Part shown: positions 51,722 through 61,106 of the stretch, piece by piece
How positions within the stretch are numbered: position 1 is the first letter of the stretch
Layout: each line of letters starts with the position of its first letter
NCBI RefSeq assembly: GCF_019599275.1
Contig: NZ_JAHZTD010000004.1
Location: forward strand, 310,001-374,000
DNA from: Hymenobacter sp. HSC-4F20
GTDB lineage: Bacteria > Bacteroidota > Bacteroidia > Cytophagales > Hymenobacteraceae
Reading direction: 5' to 3'
DNA length: 64,000 nt
Translations under genes and position numbers: made by a program
Notes under the pieces: model-generated
The model's input: the letters and a program-made list of their open reading frames with translations, nothing else
What the model was told of the DNA's origin: nothing
Database searches by the model: none

Positions 51722-54268
51722 ATGAGTTCTTCTTACCATAAGCTTATCCCGGCTGCTGCGCTGGCCCTGACATTGGGCGCCATACCGGTTGGTACCGCTA
51801 CGGCGCAAACCCAGGCTCCTGCCGTAACCGGTGAGCAGCCTCAGCGCTATACGCTGGGCGGCATCACCATCAGCGGTGCCCGATACTTAGATCCTAATAC
51901 GCTGATTGGGCTGACAGGGTTAAAGGTCGGCGACCCGATTACTATTCCTGGGGAAGAAATTGGGAAAGCTATCCGCAGGCTATGGGACCAGGGCATCCTA
52001 GGTGATGTGAGCGTGAGCATTGCGCGCACGGAAGGCAGTCGTATTTTTCTGGACTTTAACCTGAAGGAACGGCCACGCCTATCTAAATTTGAGTTCTCCG
52101 GCATCGGTAAAAGCCAGGCCGATGAGCTGAAAAACAAAATCAAGCTTATTCGCGGTAAGGTCGTTACGGATGCGCTGCTGAGTAACACGCGCGCCCAGGT
52201 CCGGAAGTTCTATACCAATAAGGGCTTTCTCGACAGCAAGGTTACCATTACGCAGACGCCCGACTCCTCGCTTTCTAACAGCGTCGTGCTGAACATCAAC
52301 GTTGAGAAAGGCTCCAAAGTCAAAATCAACGACATTCAGTTCGAGGGTAATACGGCTTTTTCAGATGGTAAGCTGAAAGGCAAACTCAAGAAAACCAAGG
52401 AGAAGAAATTTCCTAAGCTCTTCAACTCGGGCAAGTTTCAGAGCAAGGAGTTTGCCGAGGATAAAGCTAAACTCCTGGAGTTTTATAACGGGGAAGGCTA
52501 CCGCGACGCCGTAGTAGTTTCCGATACACTGGAGCGGATTGATGACGGGCTGAGACTCACCATCCGGGTGGATGAGGGCCCTAAATATTACTTCCGCAAC
52601 ATTACGTGGAAGGGCAATTACCTCTACGACGACAGAACCCTGGCCTCCGTTCTGGGGATTAAGGAAGGCAGCGTGTACAGCAAAGAAACGCTGGACAAGC
52701 GCCTGAACTACAACCCAACCGGGCAGGATGTAACGTCGCTCTATATGAATGATGGCTACCTGTTTTTTCAGATTGAGCCGGTAGAAACCAAGGTAGTAGG
52801 TGACTCGATTGATATTGAGATGCGCATCACGGAAGGGGTGCAGGCTCGAATCAAAGACGTTAACATTGCGGGGAATACCAAAACGTCGGACCACGTGGTG
52901 CGCCGCTCGCTCTACACGCTGCCGGGCGACAAATTCAGCCGGGAGCAGCTTATCCGTAGCCAGCGTGAAATTGCCAACCTGGGTTACTTCGACCCCGAAA
53001 AAATCGGGTTGAATCCGGTTCCTAACCAAGCTGACGGTACGGTAGACATTAACTATACAGTGGAGGAGAAGCCTTCCGACCAAATTACGCTTTCGGGCGG
53101 CTGGGGCGGTTATGCGGGCTTTATCGGCACGGTGGGCTTGGTGTTCAACAACTTCTCCCTGCGGAAAGCAGGCACTCTGCGTAACTGGACGCCGGTGCCG
53201 GCCGGCGACGGTCAGCGCCTGGCCCTGAACGTGCAAGCCAACGGGTTGCAGTATCAGGCTTACTCCTTCTCCTTCACGGAGCCGTGGTTGGGCGGGCGCA
53301 AGCCAAACTCGCTGTCAGTAAGCCTAACTAAGACTATATACCGGTTAGGAACCAACTTCGACGCCGAAACAGGTAGTTTCCTGAAAACAAACGGGGCGAG
53401 CATAAGCCTGGGCCGTCGTTTGCGCTGGCCCGACGACTACTTCACGCTTAGCAATGCACTGTCCCTCACTCAGTACAAGCTGAACAACTATACGGCATTA
53501 GGCTCGGAGTTCTTTCCTAGTGGGACTGGTAATGCAAACAACATAACGTTTAATACTACCCTTTCCCGCAACAGCATCGACAACCCCACCTTCACGCGAC
53601 GGGGCTCCTCGCTGGCCCTGAGCGTGAACCTGACGCCGCCGTACTCCCTGTTTCCTGGCTCGCACCCCAGCGTAGGCGAGTGGGTAGAGTTTCACAAGTG
53701 GATGTTCGATGCTTCCTGGTTCTCGCCAGTAGTAGGTAAATTAGTACTAAACACCCGCGCCCACTTCGGTTTCATTGGCACCTACAACAGCAGCCGTCCG
53801 ATCGGACCGTTTGAACGCTTCAAGTTGGGTGGCTCTGGCCTGGGATACGGAGGGTCGTCAAACTTTATAGCCGGTACTGAATATATTGGTCTGCGAGGCT
53901 ACAACGACCCAGGAGATGCTTCCACCTCTCCCTTGCCTACCTCGGTAAGCGGCACAAATGGCTCTAGTGGGGGCGTTGTTTACAACAAGTTTGTGTTGGA
54001 AATGCGGTATCCCGTGAGCCTTAATCCGGCCGCCACTGTGTACGTGTTGAGCTTTGCTGAAGCAGGTAATGCTTTTGAGCGTTATTCCAACTATAACCCC
54101 TACAAGCTGTACCGTTCCGCTGGGGTAGGGGCCCGTATTTTCATGTCGGCATTTGGTTTGCTAGGCTTTGATTACGGTTGGGGCTTCGACAAAGTGCCGA
54201 TCTATACCCCGGGTCAGAAACAGGACAAAGGCATCTTCCACTTTATCATTGGTCAGCAGCTCCGCTAA
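51722..54268 (+). CDS. bamA: Outer-membrane protein assembly factor BamA
   Basis: An 848-residue Omp85 protein: signal peptide (about 1-29), five POTRA domains (YTLGGITISGARYLDPNTL; NDIQFEGNTAFSDGKLKGKL; RNITWKGNYLYDDRTLASVL; KDVNIAGNTKTSDHVVRRSL) to about residue 445, then a 16-strand barrel including the conserved FKLGGSGLGYGGS region (the VRGF-type lid-lock is less clear; the RGY in LRGYNDPG is the best candidate) and ending HFIIGQQLR. It folds and inserts barrel proteins. The second POTRA has a Lys-rich insertion (KLKKTKEKKFPK). Confidence 0.95.
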   Translation: MSSSYHKLIPAAALALTLGAIPVGTATAQTQAPAVTGEQPQRYTLGGITISGARYLDPNTLIGLTGLKVGDPITIPGEEIGKAIRRLWDQGILGDVSVSIARTEGSRIFLDFNLKERPRLSKFEFSGIGKSQADELKNKIKLIRGKVVTDALLSNTRAQVRKFYTNKGFLDSKVTITQTPDSSLSNSVVLNINVEKGSKVKINDIQFEGNTAFSDGKLKGKLKKTKEKKFPKLFNSGKFQSKEFAEDKAKLLEFYNGEGYRDAVVVSDTLERIDDGLRLTIRVDEGPKYYFRNITWKGNYLYDDRTLASVLGIKEGSVYSKETLDKRLNYNPTGQDVTSLYMNDGYLFFQIEPVETKVVGDSIDIEMRITEGVQARIKDVNIAGNTKTSDHVVRRSLYTLPGDKFSREQLIRSQREIANLGYFDPEKIGLNPVPNQADGTVDINYTVEEKPSDQITLSGGWGGYAGFIGTVGLVFNNFSLRKAGTLRNWTPVPAGDGQRLALNVQANGLQYQAYSFSFTEPWLGGRKPNSLSVSLTKTIYRLGTNFDAETGSFLKTNGASISLGRRLRWPDDYFTLSNALSLTQYKLNNYTALGSEFFPSGTGNANNITFNTTLSRNSIDNPTFTRRGSSLALSVNLTPPYSLFPGSHPSVGEWVEFHKWMFDASWFSPVVGKLVLNTRAHFGFIGTYNSSRPIGPFERFKLGGSGLGYGGSSNFIAGTEYIGLRGYNDPGDASTSPLPTSVSGTNGSSGGVVYNKFVLEMRYPVSLNPAATVYVLSFAEAGNAFERYSNYNPYKLYRSAGVGARIFMSAFGLLGFDYGWGFDKVPIYTPGQKQDKGIFHFIIGQQLR

Positions 54269-54310
54269 ACCCGGCGGTGCGGCCGGCGATACTTCATCTT
54301 CTTTTAGCGT

Positions 54311-54994
54311 ATGAACAAGATGTTTTCGTGGATAGCGGCCGCAGTGCTAGCACTCCTCCTTTCAGTTCCACAAGGCGCACAGGCGCAGAAGTTTGGCTAC
54401 GTCGACTCGGAGTTTATTATGGGTAAACTACCGGCCTACGCCCAGGCCCAGCAGGAACTCAATACTCTTTCCAGTAACTGGCAAAAAGATATTGAGACGC
54501 AAAAAAAAGAGTTGGACAAACTCTATCGGAATTATCAGGCCGAAGAAGTCGTTCTAACAGAGCCGATGAAGAAAAAGCGGCAGGACGAGATACTGAAGAA
54601 GGAGCAGGATATTAAAGCCTACTCGAACAATATCTTCGGTTTTGAGGGCCAGCTTTTTAAGAAGCGGCAGGAACTGACCAAGCCAGTGCAGGATCAGGTG
54701 TTTGAGGCAATTGAGAAAGTCGCCAAAAAGAAACAGTTGGCCATTGTTTTCGATAAGTCTGGCGACCTGACCATGCTCTACACCAATCCTGTCCACGATT
54801 ACACGGAGTTTGTTTTGGAGGAGTTGGGCCTGGCTTCCGAGGAGCGTAATCAGCCCGGACAGAAAGGCGCCGTACGTTCCGTAACTACCCCACAAGCTCC
54901 GGGCGGGGAAGCCACCGTAGAGGATGAGCCGGTTCCAACCCGTACCAAGCAGCCGACCCGTACCACTACGCGGCCGGCAACCCGAAAAAATTAA
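54311..54994 (+). CDS. OmpH/Skp family periplasmic chaperone, first copy
   Basis: A 227-residue protein with signal peptide (about 1-25) and the Skp pattern: a short strand (FGYVDSEFIMGKLPAYAQAQ) then long coiled-coil arms (about 45-125) and a closing VFDKSGDLTMLYTNP. Skp trimers carry unfolded barrel proteins to BamA. The last 45 residues are a Pro/Thr/Arg-rich tail (TRTKQPTRTTTRPATRKN) not seen in E. coli Skp. It lies 42 bases after bamA. Confidence 0.92.
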   Translation: MNKMFSWIAAAVLALLLSVPQGAQAQKFGYVDSEFIMGKLPAYAQAQQELNTLSSNWQKDIETQKKELDKLYRNYQAEEVVLTEPMKKKRQDEILKKEQDIKAYSNNIFGFEGQLFKKRQELTKPVQDQVFEAIEKVAKKKQLAIVFDKSGDLTMLYTNPVHDYTEFVLEELGLASEERNQPGQKGAVRSVTTPQAPGGEATVEDEPVPTRTKQPTRTTTRPATRKN

Positions 54995-55030
54995 CTTTGC
55001 GCATCTAACTCTCTGACACTTCTCTTTTTA

Positions 55031-55675
55031 ATGACCATCATGAACAAATTTCGCGTTGCACTGGCTGTTGCCGCCCTTACCTTCACCACGGCTACGGCTA
55101 CTATGGCACAGACGGCCGCACCGCTGAAAATCGGGTATACCAGCGTGCAATACGTCCTGAGCCAGATGCCCGAGAGCAAGCAGATTGAGTCTCAGTTGAA
55201 AGACTACAGCACCCAACTTAAGGGCCAACTGGATGCCAAAAGCACTGAATTCCGTACCAAAGTGGAAGCTTACCAAAAAGGTGGCGCTACCATGACGGAT
55301 GTAGTGAAGGCAGATAAGGAGAAAGAGTTGCAGAATTTGCAGCAGTCGATTCAGGAGTTCCAGCAAAACGCCGAGGTATCGCTGCAGCAGAAGCAGCAGA
55401 CCCTGCTGAAGCCGGCGCTGGACAAGCTCCAGAAGAACATCGATGCTGTGGCCGACGAGAATGGGTACACCTACATTCTGAACTCTGATGGTGACAGCCC
55501 TCTGTTGTTGCATGGCCCGAAGGACGGCGACGTATCGGACCTGATCCTGAAGAAAATGGGCATTACGCCAGGTGCCGCCGCCGCTGCGCCCAAAGTAACT
55601 ACCCCGGCTGCTAGCACTGCTGCCGCTACGCCTGCAGGTAGCTCGACTAAGACCAAAACCAAAACCAAAAAGTAA
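55031..55675 (+). CDS. OmpH/Skp family periplasmic chaperone, second copy
   Basis: A 214-residue paralogue of the preceding gene: signal peptide (start at 55031 or the ATG at 55040), IGYTSVQYVLSQMPESKQIE, coiled-coil arms to about residue 125, NGYTYILNSDGDSPLLLHG, and an Ala/Thr/Lys tail ending KTKTKTKK. Tandem Skp copies after bamA are usual in Bacteroidota. Terminator follows. Confidence 0.92.
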   Translation: MTIMNKFRVALAVAALTFTTATATMAQTAAPLKIGYTSVQYVLSQMPESKQIESQLKDYSTQLKGQLDAKSTEFRTKVEAYQKGGATMTDVVKADKEKELQNLQQSIQEFQQNAEVSLQQKQQTLLKPALDKLQKNIDAVADENGYTYILNSDGDSPLLLHGPKDGDVSDLILKKMGITPGAAAAAPKVTTPAASTAAATPAGSSTKTKTKTKK

Positions 55676-55708
55676 GCGCTTAAACAGCCGCGTACATCAC
55701 GTATACCA

Positions 55709-55735
55709 CACAGCCGGGGCTTTGCTCCGGCTGTG
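55709..55735 (+). terminator. Terminator of the bamA-skp operon
   Basis: CACAGCCGG (55709-55717) and CCGGCTGTG (55727-55735), perfect 9-base stem with 9-base loop, followed by CTTGTTTATG. It lies 33 bases after the second skp stop. Confidence 0.75.
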
Positions 55736-55837
55736 CTTGTTTATGTAGATGCTGGGTTATCAATTCGACGTAACGTACACCTGGATGCTACACGCTTCGA
55801 ACCAACCGGATACTTCCAGCCACAGCCAGATTATCAT

Positions 55838-56926
55838 ATGCAGCACGACGACCCGGAGGAGTTCACAGATGAATTTGCAAGTCCCATTCCGTTGGGGGAG
55901 GATGAGCCAGAGGAAGAAGATGAGGACGAGTTATATGAGCATCACCGCATCCGGGCTGACCGGCGGCAGGAGTTGCTACGCCTCGATAAATTCCTGCTGA
56001 ACCGCCTGCCTAGTACTTCGCGTACCCGCATTCAGAATGCCATTCGGGCCGAAGCAGTACAGGTAAATGACCGGCCGGTAAAATCAAACTACCGCGTGAA
56101 GCCGCTCGACGTCATCACCATTACGTTGCCTGAGCCGCCGCGCGAGTTTAAGGTTGTGCCCGAGCCTATGGAACTGGATATACGCTACGAGGACGCAGAA
56201 CTGCTATTGGTAAACAAGCCCGCCGGTATGGTAGTGCACCCAGCCTACGGCAACTGGAACGGCACCCTGGTTAACGGGCTGGCTTATCATCTGCAGAACC
56301 TGCCAACTGGACGTAATGGCGAAATCCGGCCCGGGCTGGTGCACCGCATCGATAAAGATACTTCCGGACTACTGGTGATTGGAAAGACTGAGTGGGCCAT
56401 GACTCATCTTTCCAATCAGTTTTTTCACCATACCATTGAGCGAACTTACTTGGCGTTGGTATGGGGAGTGCCTAAGGAAGCGGAAGGCACTATTCGGGGG
56501 CATATAGGTCGCAGCCTAAAGGACCGCAAGGTCCAGGCCGTGTATCCCGACGGTGACTATGGCAAGCATGCCGTAACGCGCTATAAAGTGCTTCGCTCTT
56601 TCGGGAGTAAAGTGGCGCTGCTCCAGTGCAACCTGGAAACAGGCCGTACGCACCAAATCCGAGTTCACATGAAACACATCGGCCACCCGCTGTTTGGCGA
56701 CGCTACGTACGGGGGAGATAAGATTGTGTATGGCCAACGGACGGGTGCTTACAAAGCCTTTGCTGAGAAGATGCTGGCCCTGATGCCCCGGCAAGCCTTA
56801 CACGCGAAGTCGTTGGGCTTTCAGCACCCAGTTACGCAGGAGCATATGCAGTTTGAGGTAGAGCTACCCCTGGATTTTGAACGCCTGTTGGAAGCGTGGG
56901 AGCAATATGCACAAACCGCAGAGTAG
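55838..56926 (+). CDS. RluA family rRNA pseudouridine synthase (RluD-like)
   Basis: A 362-residue enzyme: an acidic N-terminal region (about 1-32, Glu/Asp-rich), an S4 RNA-binding domain (LRLDKFLLNRLPSTSRTRIQ), then the RluA catalytic domain with the catalytic Asp in LVHRIDKDTSGLLV and the later ETGRTHQIRVHMKHIGHPL. It turns uridines of large-subunit rRNA into pseudouridine; RluD is the closest fit. The frame opens 35 codons earlier, but that part overlaps the upstream terminator stem, so ATG 55838 is preferred. The following palindrome begins right after the stop. Confidence 0.9.
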   Translation: MQHDDPEEFTDEFASPIPLGEDEPEEEDEDELYEHHRIRADRRQELLRLDKFLLNRLPSTSRTRIQNAIRAEAVQVNDRPVKSNYRVKPLDVITITLPEPPREFKVVPEPMELDIRYEDAELLLVNKPAGMVVHPAYGNWNGTLVNGLAYHLQNLPTGRNGEIRPGLVHRIDKDTSGLLVIGKTEWAMTHLSNQFFHHTIERTYLALVWGVPKEAEGTIRGHIGRSLKDRKVQAVYPDGDYGKHAVTRYKVLRSFGSKVALLQCNLETGRTHQIRVHMKHIGHPLFGDATYGGDKIVYGQRTGAYKAFAEKMLALMPRQALHAKSLGFQHPVTQEHMQFEVELPLDFERLLEAWEQYAQTAE

Positions 56927-56984
56927 GCCACCTACAATAAAAAAGCCCGCTACCATGGTAGCGGGCTTTTTTATTGTAGGTGGC
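56927..56984. terminator. 58-base perfect palindrome, bidirectional terminator
   Basis: Bases 56927-56955 are followed directly by their exact reverse complement at 56956-56984 (centre ACCATGGT, with AAAAAAGCCCGC and GCGGGCTTTTTT parts). It starts on the base after the RluD-like stop and ends 2 bases before the stop of the convergent TPR gene, so it fills the whole gap. A/T tracts on both sides of the GC core give termination in both directions. Confidence 0.95.
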
Positions 56985-56986
56985 TA

Positions 56987-58609
56987 TTACTTGCGCTTTA
57001 CGGGCGCTTTAGCCGGAGCCTTGGGCTTAGTGATTTCAGCTACGGCCGTTTTAGCCTGCTGGTCGTTCGGGTCCAGCGCCAGCGCCTGCTGCCAGTAAGG
57101 CAAGGAAGCGGTTTTGTCACCTTTTTGGTAGTAGTAATACCCCAGGTACTTATTGGCCTCGATCAGGCCGGTCTTGTACTTGGCCGCATCAGTTGCCGCT
57201 CCTGCTACCTCGATGTACTTCTCGTAGTAGGGCTTAGCCAAGCCTTGCTTCGAGTCCTTATCGATGTTGGCATTAGCGCGGGCCCGCATCTGATAGCCCG
57301 GGATGTAGTTCGGACGCTCGGTCAGTACTACCCCGTAGAGGCTATCAGCCTGGGTGTATTGGCCGTTTAACTCGTAGGCCCGGCCCAAGTATACCTTATC
57401 CGTCAGCTCACCACCTTTGGTAGCCGCCATCCGGGCTTTCAGGGTAGTAATAGCATTTGGGTAATCCTTGGCTGCCAGATAAGCTTGAGCTAGCTCGTTC
57501 TGCAACTCGGCTGCTTTCTTCGGATCAGCGTCAATAGCCTTCTTGATAATAGCTGCACCTTCCGACGTCTTACCGCCTTTGATCAGCATCTTACCGTAGT
57601 AGACGTTGTCTTCAGTAATCACCTTATTGCTGGCAGTAGCTAGCTGCATATATTTCTGCATGGCTGCCAACGCCTCATCGTTCTTGCCCGTCTCGTAGAG
57701 CGAGTAAGCCCGCAGACGATTCATGGTGAGGTTGTTTGGATCTTTCGCCAGCACCTTATCTACCTCCGTTAGCGCTTCCGGATACTTCTTGGTCAGGTAC
57801 AGGAAAGAAGCATACTTAGCGTCCGTATCCGAAGACTTTTCGGCCAGCGAAGAATATTTCTGGAACTGCGCCAAGGCATCATCGTAACGGCCAGCAAAGT
57901 AGTACGTTTCAGCCAAGGAGTTATAGGCCGGAGCGTAGTTCGGATCGATGCTGATAGCCTTGTCGAAATTGGTCTTGGCTTCGTTGTAGGTACGGGCCCG
58001 CATGTTTAGCTGGCCTTTGCGCACGTAGGCCTGCACATTGTTTGGGTCAGCCAGCGTAGCACGCTCGTAGCTGTTCATCGCCTCACCGCCGCCCTGCTCC
58101 GTTTTCAGGTACAAGTCGCCGCGGGCAATCATCAATGCCGGGTCATCCTTGCCCTTCGCCAGCTTCTCGCCAGCACTCACGTAAGTAAGCGCTTTGGTAA
58201 CGTCCTTAACATTCGACTCCGCGTATGCCTGAGCAATCATGGCATACACCTTGGGGTCTTTGCCCTTGGAGGTTTTTACGGCATTATCAAATTGAATTTC
58301 CGCCTCTGCCGTTTTGCCCTGCGCCAGCGCGGCACGGCCGGCGGCAATCTGGGTCATGGCATCTTTCGGATTTAAGGCAATGCGGTTAAAATAATACGCG
58401 GCCGAATCGGGCATATCGCGCAACTGGTACAGGCGGCCAAGTTCAAACGACGTCTCGTTCGACTGGCCTTGCCGCAGCAAAGCAGCACGGGCTTCGCTGT
58501 AACGCTCCAGCTCAATAGCTTTTTGAACGCCCGACGTTTGGGCCAGGGCAGCAGAACCCGAAACAGACAAAGCAGCGAGGAGCGTAAGCTTCCAGGGCTT
58601 GAGATTCAT
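56987..58609 (-). CDS. Tetratricopeptide-repeat periplasmic protein
   Basis: A 540-residue protein with signal peptide (ATG 58609; MNLKPWKLTLLAALSVSGSA, ending ALAQ) and at least ten TPR units from about residue 30 to the end (ASLPYWQQALALDPNDQQAK is the last), closing with a Lys/Pro/Ala-rich tail KAPAKAPVKRK. TPR arrays bind other proteins. It follows the PstS-like gene by 49 bases on the same strand, suggesting a shared role, but the partner is unknown. Confidence 0.9.
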   Translation of the reverse strand: MNLKPWKLTLLAALSVSGSAALAQTSGVQKAIELERYSEARAALLRQGQSNETSFELGRLYQLRDMPDSAAYYFNRIALNPKDAMTQIAAGRAALAQGKTAEAEIQFDNAVKTSKGKDPKVYAMIAQAYAESNVKDVTKALTYVSAGEKLAKGKDDPALMIARGDLYLKTEQGGGEAMNSYERATLADPNNVQAYVRKGQLNMRARTYNEAKTNFDKAISIDPNYAPAYNSLAETYYFAGRYDDALAQFQKYSSLAEKSSDTDAKYASFLYLTKKYPEALTEVDKVLAKDPNNLTMNRLRAYSLYETGKNDEALAAMQKYMQLATASNKVITEDNVYYGKMLIKGGKTSEGAAIIKKAIDADPKKAAELQNELAQAYLAAKDYPNAITTLKARMAATKGGELTDKVYLGRAYELNGQYTQADSLYGVVLTERPNYIPGYQMRARANANIDKDSKQGLAKPYYEKYIEVAGAATDAAKYKTGLIEANKYLGYYYYQKGDKTASLPYWQQALALDPNDQQAKTAVAEITKPKAPAKAPVKRK

Positions 58610-58658
58610 GAGCAAAAGGTTTAGTGAAAATGCGTGGGGAAAGGAGACAAAAAGTGTG

Positions 58659-59618
58659 TTAGCGTGGCTTTACCTCAATGAGGCGAACCTGGCCGGTTGC
58701 AGGCATCAGCCCCGCTTTTAGCATAATGAGCTGGCCTTTATTTCCAGCAACAAAGGATGCAAAACCGGTGCCAAGTCCGGCGCGGGCTTCGCGGCTGATG
58801 ACGTAGAGCTCACGCCGCAGAGGATAGGTCTTCTGCGCCAAATACCCTTGGTAGGGCTGCACATAATCCTCGGGGGTAGAGCCAGTAGCCTTGGGGCTGA
58901 CTCCTACTACCCGCACCCGTTTCAGGAATTTCTGAACGGCCGCGTCGTCCCGGTCACTGATCCAGTTAACCCCAATCACGCCAATAGCGTTTGGATGAGT
59001 AGCAACGTAATCAAGCAGCGCTGGGTTCGATTTGGAGGCGAAAGCCTTTTTAGTCAAGGCAGTTCCCCGGGTTACTGAATCCTGAACAAAGCGGGCCGTA
59101 CTGGAGTTGTTGTTGTCAAACACAACGGTAATATCACCCAGCTTGTTCTTGCCACTGAGCTGCGCCCATTGCTGCTGCTGCCCAGTGAAGATACCTCGTA
59201 ACTGGGCCAGCGTCAAGAGCGAGTCAGGGTTACTGGGATGCACAATAATGGCTACCCCGTCTACCCCAATCCGAATAGAGCGGGGCACCAGCTTTAAACG
59301 CTCGAAAGTACCGCGCTCTTGGGCCGTTAAATCCCTTGATACAATAGCTAGGCGTAAGCTATCAGCTAGAAAGGCCTGCATTACATTCTGCTCCGGCTGG
59401 TATACAGCCTGAACTTTTGCACCAGGGTACAGTTTCTGAAAGGTGTCTACCTGCGACTTGAGAATGGGCTCAAACGTTTCGTCAACTCCAATTCGGATGG
59501 TTCCACTGGTAGGCGTATCAGTGGATTGAGTACCAGGGGTGCTGTTATTTTCGCAACCCATTAGTCCCATGCTGGCGCATAAGGCAAGGCCCAAACCCCA
59601 AAAATTAGCGCGCATCAT
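58659..59618 (-). CDS. PstS-like substrate-binding lipoprotein
   Basis: A 319-residue phosphate-ABC-type binding protein with lipobox LMGC (about residue 22). The PBP fold is seen in IRIGVDETFEPILKSQVDTF, LAIVSRDLTAQE, VDGVAIIVHPSNP, NNNSSTARFVQDSV and YVATHPNAIGVIGVNW. The NSSTARF region is where phosphate ligands lie in PstS. No pstC, pstA or pstB is adjacent; instead a small membrane gene, a TPR gene and TonB-like genes surround it, so it may serve another purpose. Starts at ATG 59618, overlapping the small gene by 14 bases. Confidence 0.85.
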   Translation of the reverse strand: MMRANFWGLGLALCASMGLMGCENNSTPGTQSTDTPTSGTIRIGVDETFEPILKSQVDTFQKLYPGAKVQAVYQPEQNVMQAFLADSLRLAIVSRDLTAQERGTFERLKLVPRSIRIGVDGVAIIVHPSNPDSLLTLAQLRGIFTGQQQQWAQLSGKNKLGDITVVFDNNNSSTARFVQDSVTRGTALTKKAFASKSNPALLDYVATHPNAIGVIGVNWISDRDDAAVQKFLKRVRVVGVSPKATGSTPEDYVQPYQGYLAQKTYPLRRELYVISREARAGLGTGFASFVAGNKGQLIMLKAGLMPATGQVRLIEVKPR

Positions 59619-59859
59619 CCTTACTTTTCTTGAAATGTTGCTGGTAGGTGCGAACAAATCTAATGATTCCGTAAAATACAAAGACAGCCGCCAGTAAACG
59701 ACGTGGGGTATTACCTAGTATAAGCGTGCCAGCGGGAGCAAACCATAGGTATAGCCCCAAGCCCGCATACACTAGCGACATAAGCAGGGTGAAGTACCGT
59801 ACTAAAGACTGTGACTTTTGGTTGCCCAGTCGTTCTTCGGTAGTGGGTAAGTCAAGCAT
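59605..59859 (-). CDS. Small two-helix membrane protein
   Basis: An 84-residue protein of no known family, started at ATG 59859 (MLDLPTTEERLGN). Two hydrophobic helices at about residues 20-38 and 42-65, then a short basic tail (QQHFKKSKDDAR). It overlaps the PstS-like gene by 14 bases and so is probably translated with it. Little more can be said. Confidence 0.7.
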   Translation of the reverse strand: MLDLPTTEERLGNQKSQSLVRYFTLLMSLVYAGLGLYLWFAPAGTLILGNTPRRLLAAVFVFYGIIRFVRTYQQHFKKSKDDAR

Positions 59860-59963
59860 AAAACCAAGATGCGGTGTGTAGGGGCATAACGTCAAATTAG
59901 GATGCGTTTGTTCGTTTTGCTGCGTCAGCGCTATGGCTGATAAGGTGCAGAGGAGTGGCAAAA

Positions 59964-60009
59964 GCGCTCCGAAGCGGCCAGCAATGTATTGCCAGCCGCT
60001 TCGGAGCGC
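59964..60009. terminator. Hairpin between the TonB-like and small membrane genes
   Basis: GCGCTCCGAAGCGGC (59964-59978) and GCCGCTTCGGAGCGC (59995-60009) form a perfect 15-base stem with a 16-base loop, 41 bases after the TonB-like stop, so it probably ends that gene. Bases 59860-59963 should hold the promoter of the small membrane gene. Confidence 0.8.
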
Positions 60010-60050
60010 CCAAATATCAATCTAAAATTGAATATATAGCCAGAAGCTAC

Positions 60051-60869
60051 TTACTCATATTGAAAGGTAATGGGCAGCGTATAGCGCACTGGTACGGCAT
60101 GGTGGTTCTGATAGCCAGGTTTCCAAGCAGGCATTTGCCGAATCACGCGGGAAGCCTCTTCATCGGTTCCGTAGCCCAAGCCTTTTAAAACCGATACATC
60201 AGTGATACTGCCGTCGGCATTTACGACAAAGGAGATGTAAACCTTACCCTCTACGCCAGCACGTAAGGCCTGCGAAGGGTAGTGAAGCTGACGTTGCAAA
60301 TATTTAGTGAGAGCTGCATTACCACCCATGAATTCCGGCATGTTCTCTACGTGCACGAAGGGTTCGGTTACAGCCGGAGCAGCTGGTTTAGCAGCTGTAT
60401 CTTTGCCGCCTACAGTGCCTGGAACAAGCACGTCTCCATCTCCTACTGCTGCAACAGGACCTTCAATAGCGGGCCCATCGAGGGGTGTTACTACCTCCGT
60501 CGCAGGATCGGGCGTTTTGACGAGTTCGTCCCGAACCACCCGCGTTGGGGTAGCAGCCGCCGCTGGCCGAACCGTAACGGCCGCGGCGGGAGGAGTAGAC
60601 GGTAGAAGCTTACTAGTGGGATCAGCCATTACTTCTATGATTTTATCGTTGGAAGTAATGGGAGGCACCACAATGACAGTGGGCCATAACCGCTGCACAA
60701 GCAAAGGAATAGCAATCAACAGCACTGCTAAGGCTGTGGCAATGGCCACTGCTGTACTGATGTGACGTCCATACACTTGGCGCAGTACATAGGCACCGTA
60801 CGCTTTGTTTCTCCCTTCAAACACAATATCGTCAAGGGATGGAAGGGTGGTGTGTGCGGTCGTGGTCAT
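60051..60869 (-). CDS. TonB family energy-transducer protein, second copy
   Basis: A 272-residue TonB-like protein. It starts with the phylum-typical TLPSLDDIVFEGRNKAYGAY motif, has one membrane helix (about 34-55), a Pro/Ala/Val/Thr-rich periplasmic linker and a C-terminal TonB domain (VEGKVYISFVVNADGSITDV; SRVIRQMPAWKPGYQ). It is clearly a paralogue of the gene at 61107-61940 but lacks its long proline runs. No exbB/exbD of its own; it may share the set upstream. Confidence 0.9.
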   Translation of the reverse strand: MTTTAHTTLPSLDDIVFEGRNKAYGAYVLRQVYGRHISTAVAIATALAVLLIAIPLLVQRLWPTVIVVPPITSNDKIIEVMADPTSKLLPSTPPAAAVTVRPAAAATPTRVVRDELVKTPDPATEVVTPLDGPAIEGPVAAVGDGDVLVPGTVGGKDTAAKPAAPAVTEPFVHVENMPEFMGGNAALTKYLQRQLHYPSQALRAGVEGKVYISFVVNADGSITDVSVLKGLGYGTDEEASRVIRQMPAWKPGYQNHHAVPVRYTLPITFQYE

Positions 60870-61039
60870 GAGCTTATAGAATTAAGTGAACAATGAATGG
60901 ATACTATCTAATCATCCCAAGCCTGCACCGTACTTCAACTTGCCCATTACTAGCTGGCTTGCAGGGAGTAAACGCAGGTAGCAGCCGAGCTAGTATGCGT
61001 GCCTACTATACTTTTTTATACAAATTCTTTAATGCAAAA

Positions 61040-61071
61040 AACCCGAACCAGACCAAGGTCTGATTCGGGTT
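61040..61071 (-). terminator. Terminator after tonB
   Basis: AACCCGAACCAGACC (61040-61054) pairs with 61057-61071 at 14 of 15 positions around a 2-base loop, 36 bases beyond the tonB stop, with T-rich sequence next on the minus strand. The rest of the 237-base gap (60870-61039) must hold the promoter of the second TonB-like gene; I see no exact consensus. Confidence 0.8.
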
Positions 61072-61106
61072 CTTATACTAGCGCTGGTTGCCCAGCAGCA
61101 ATACGC

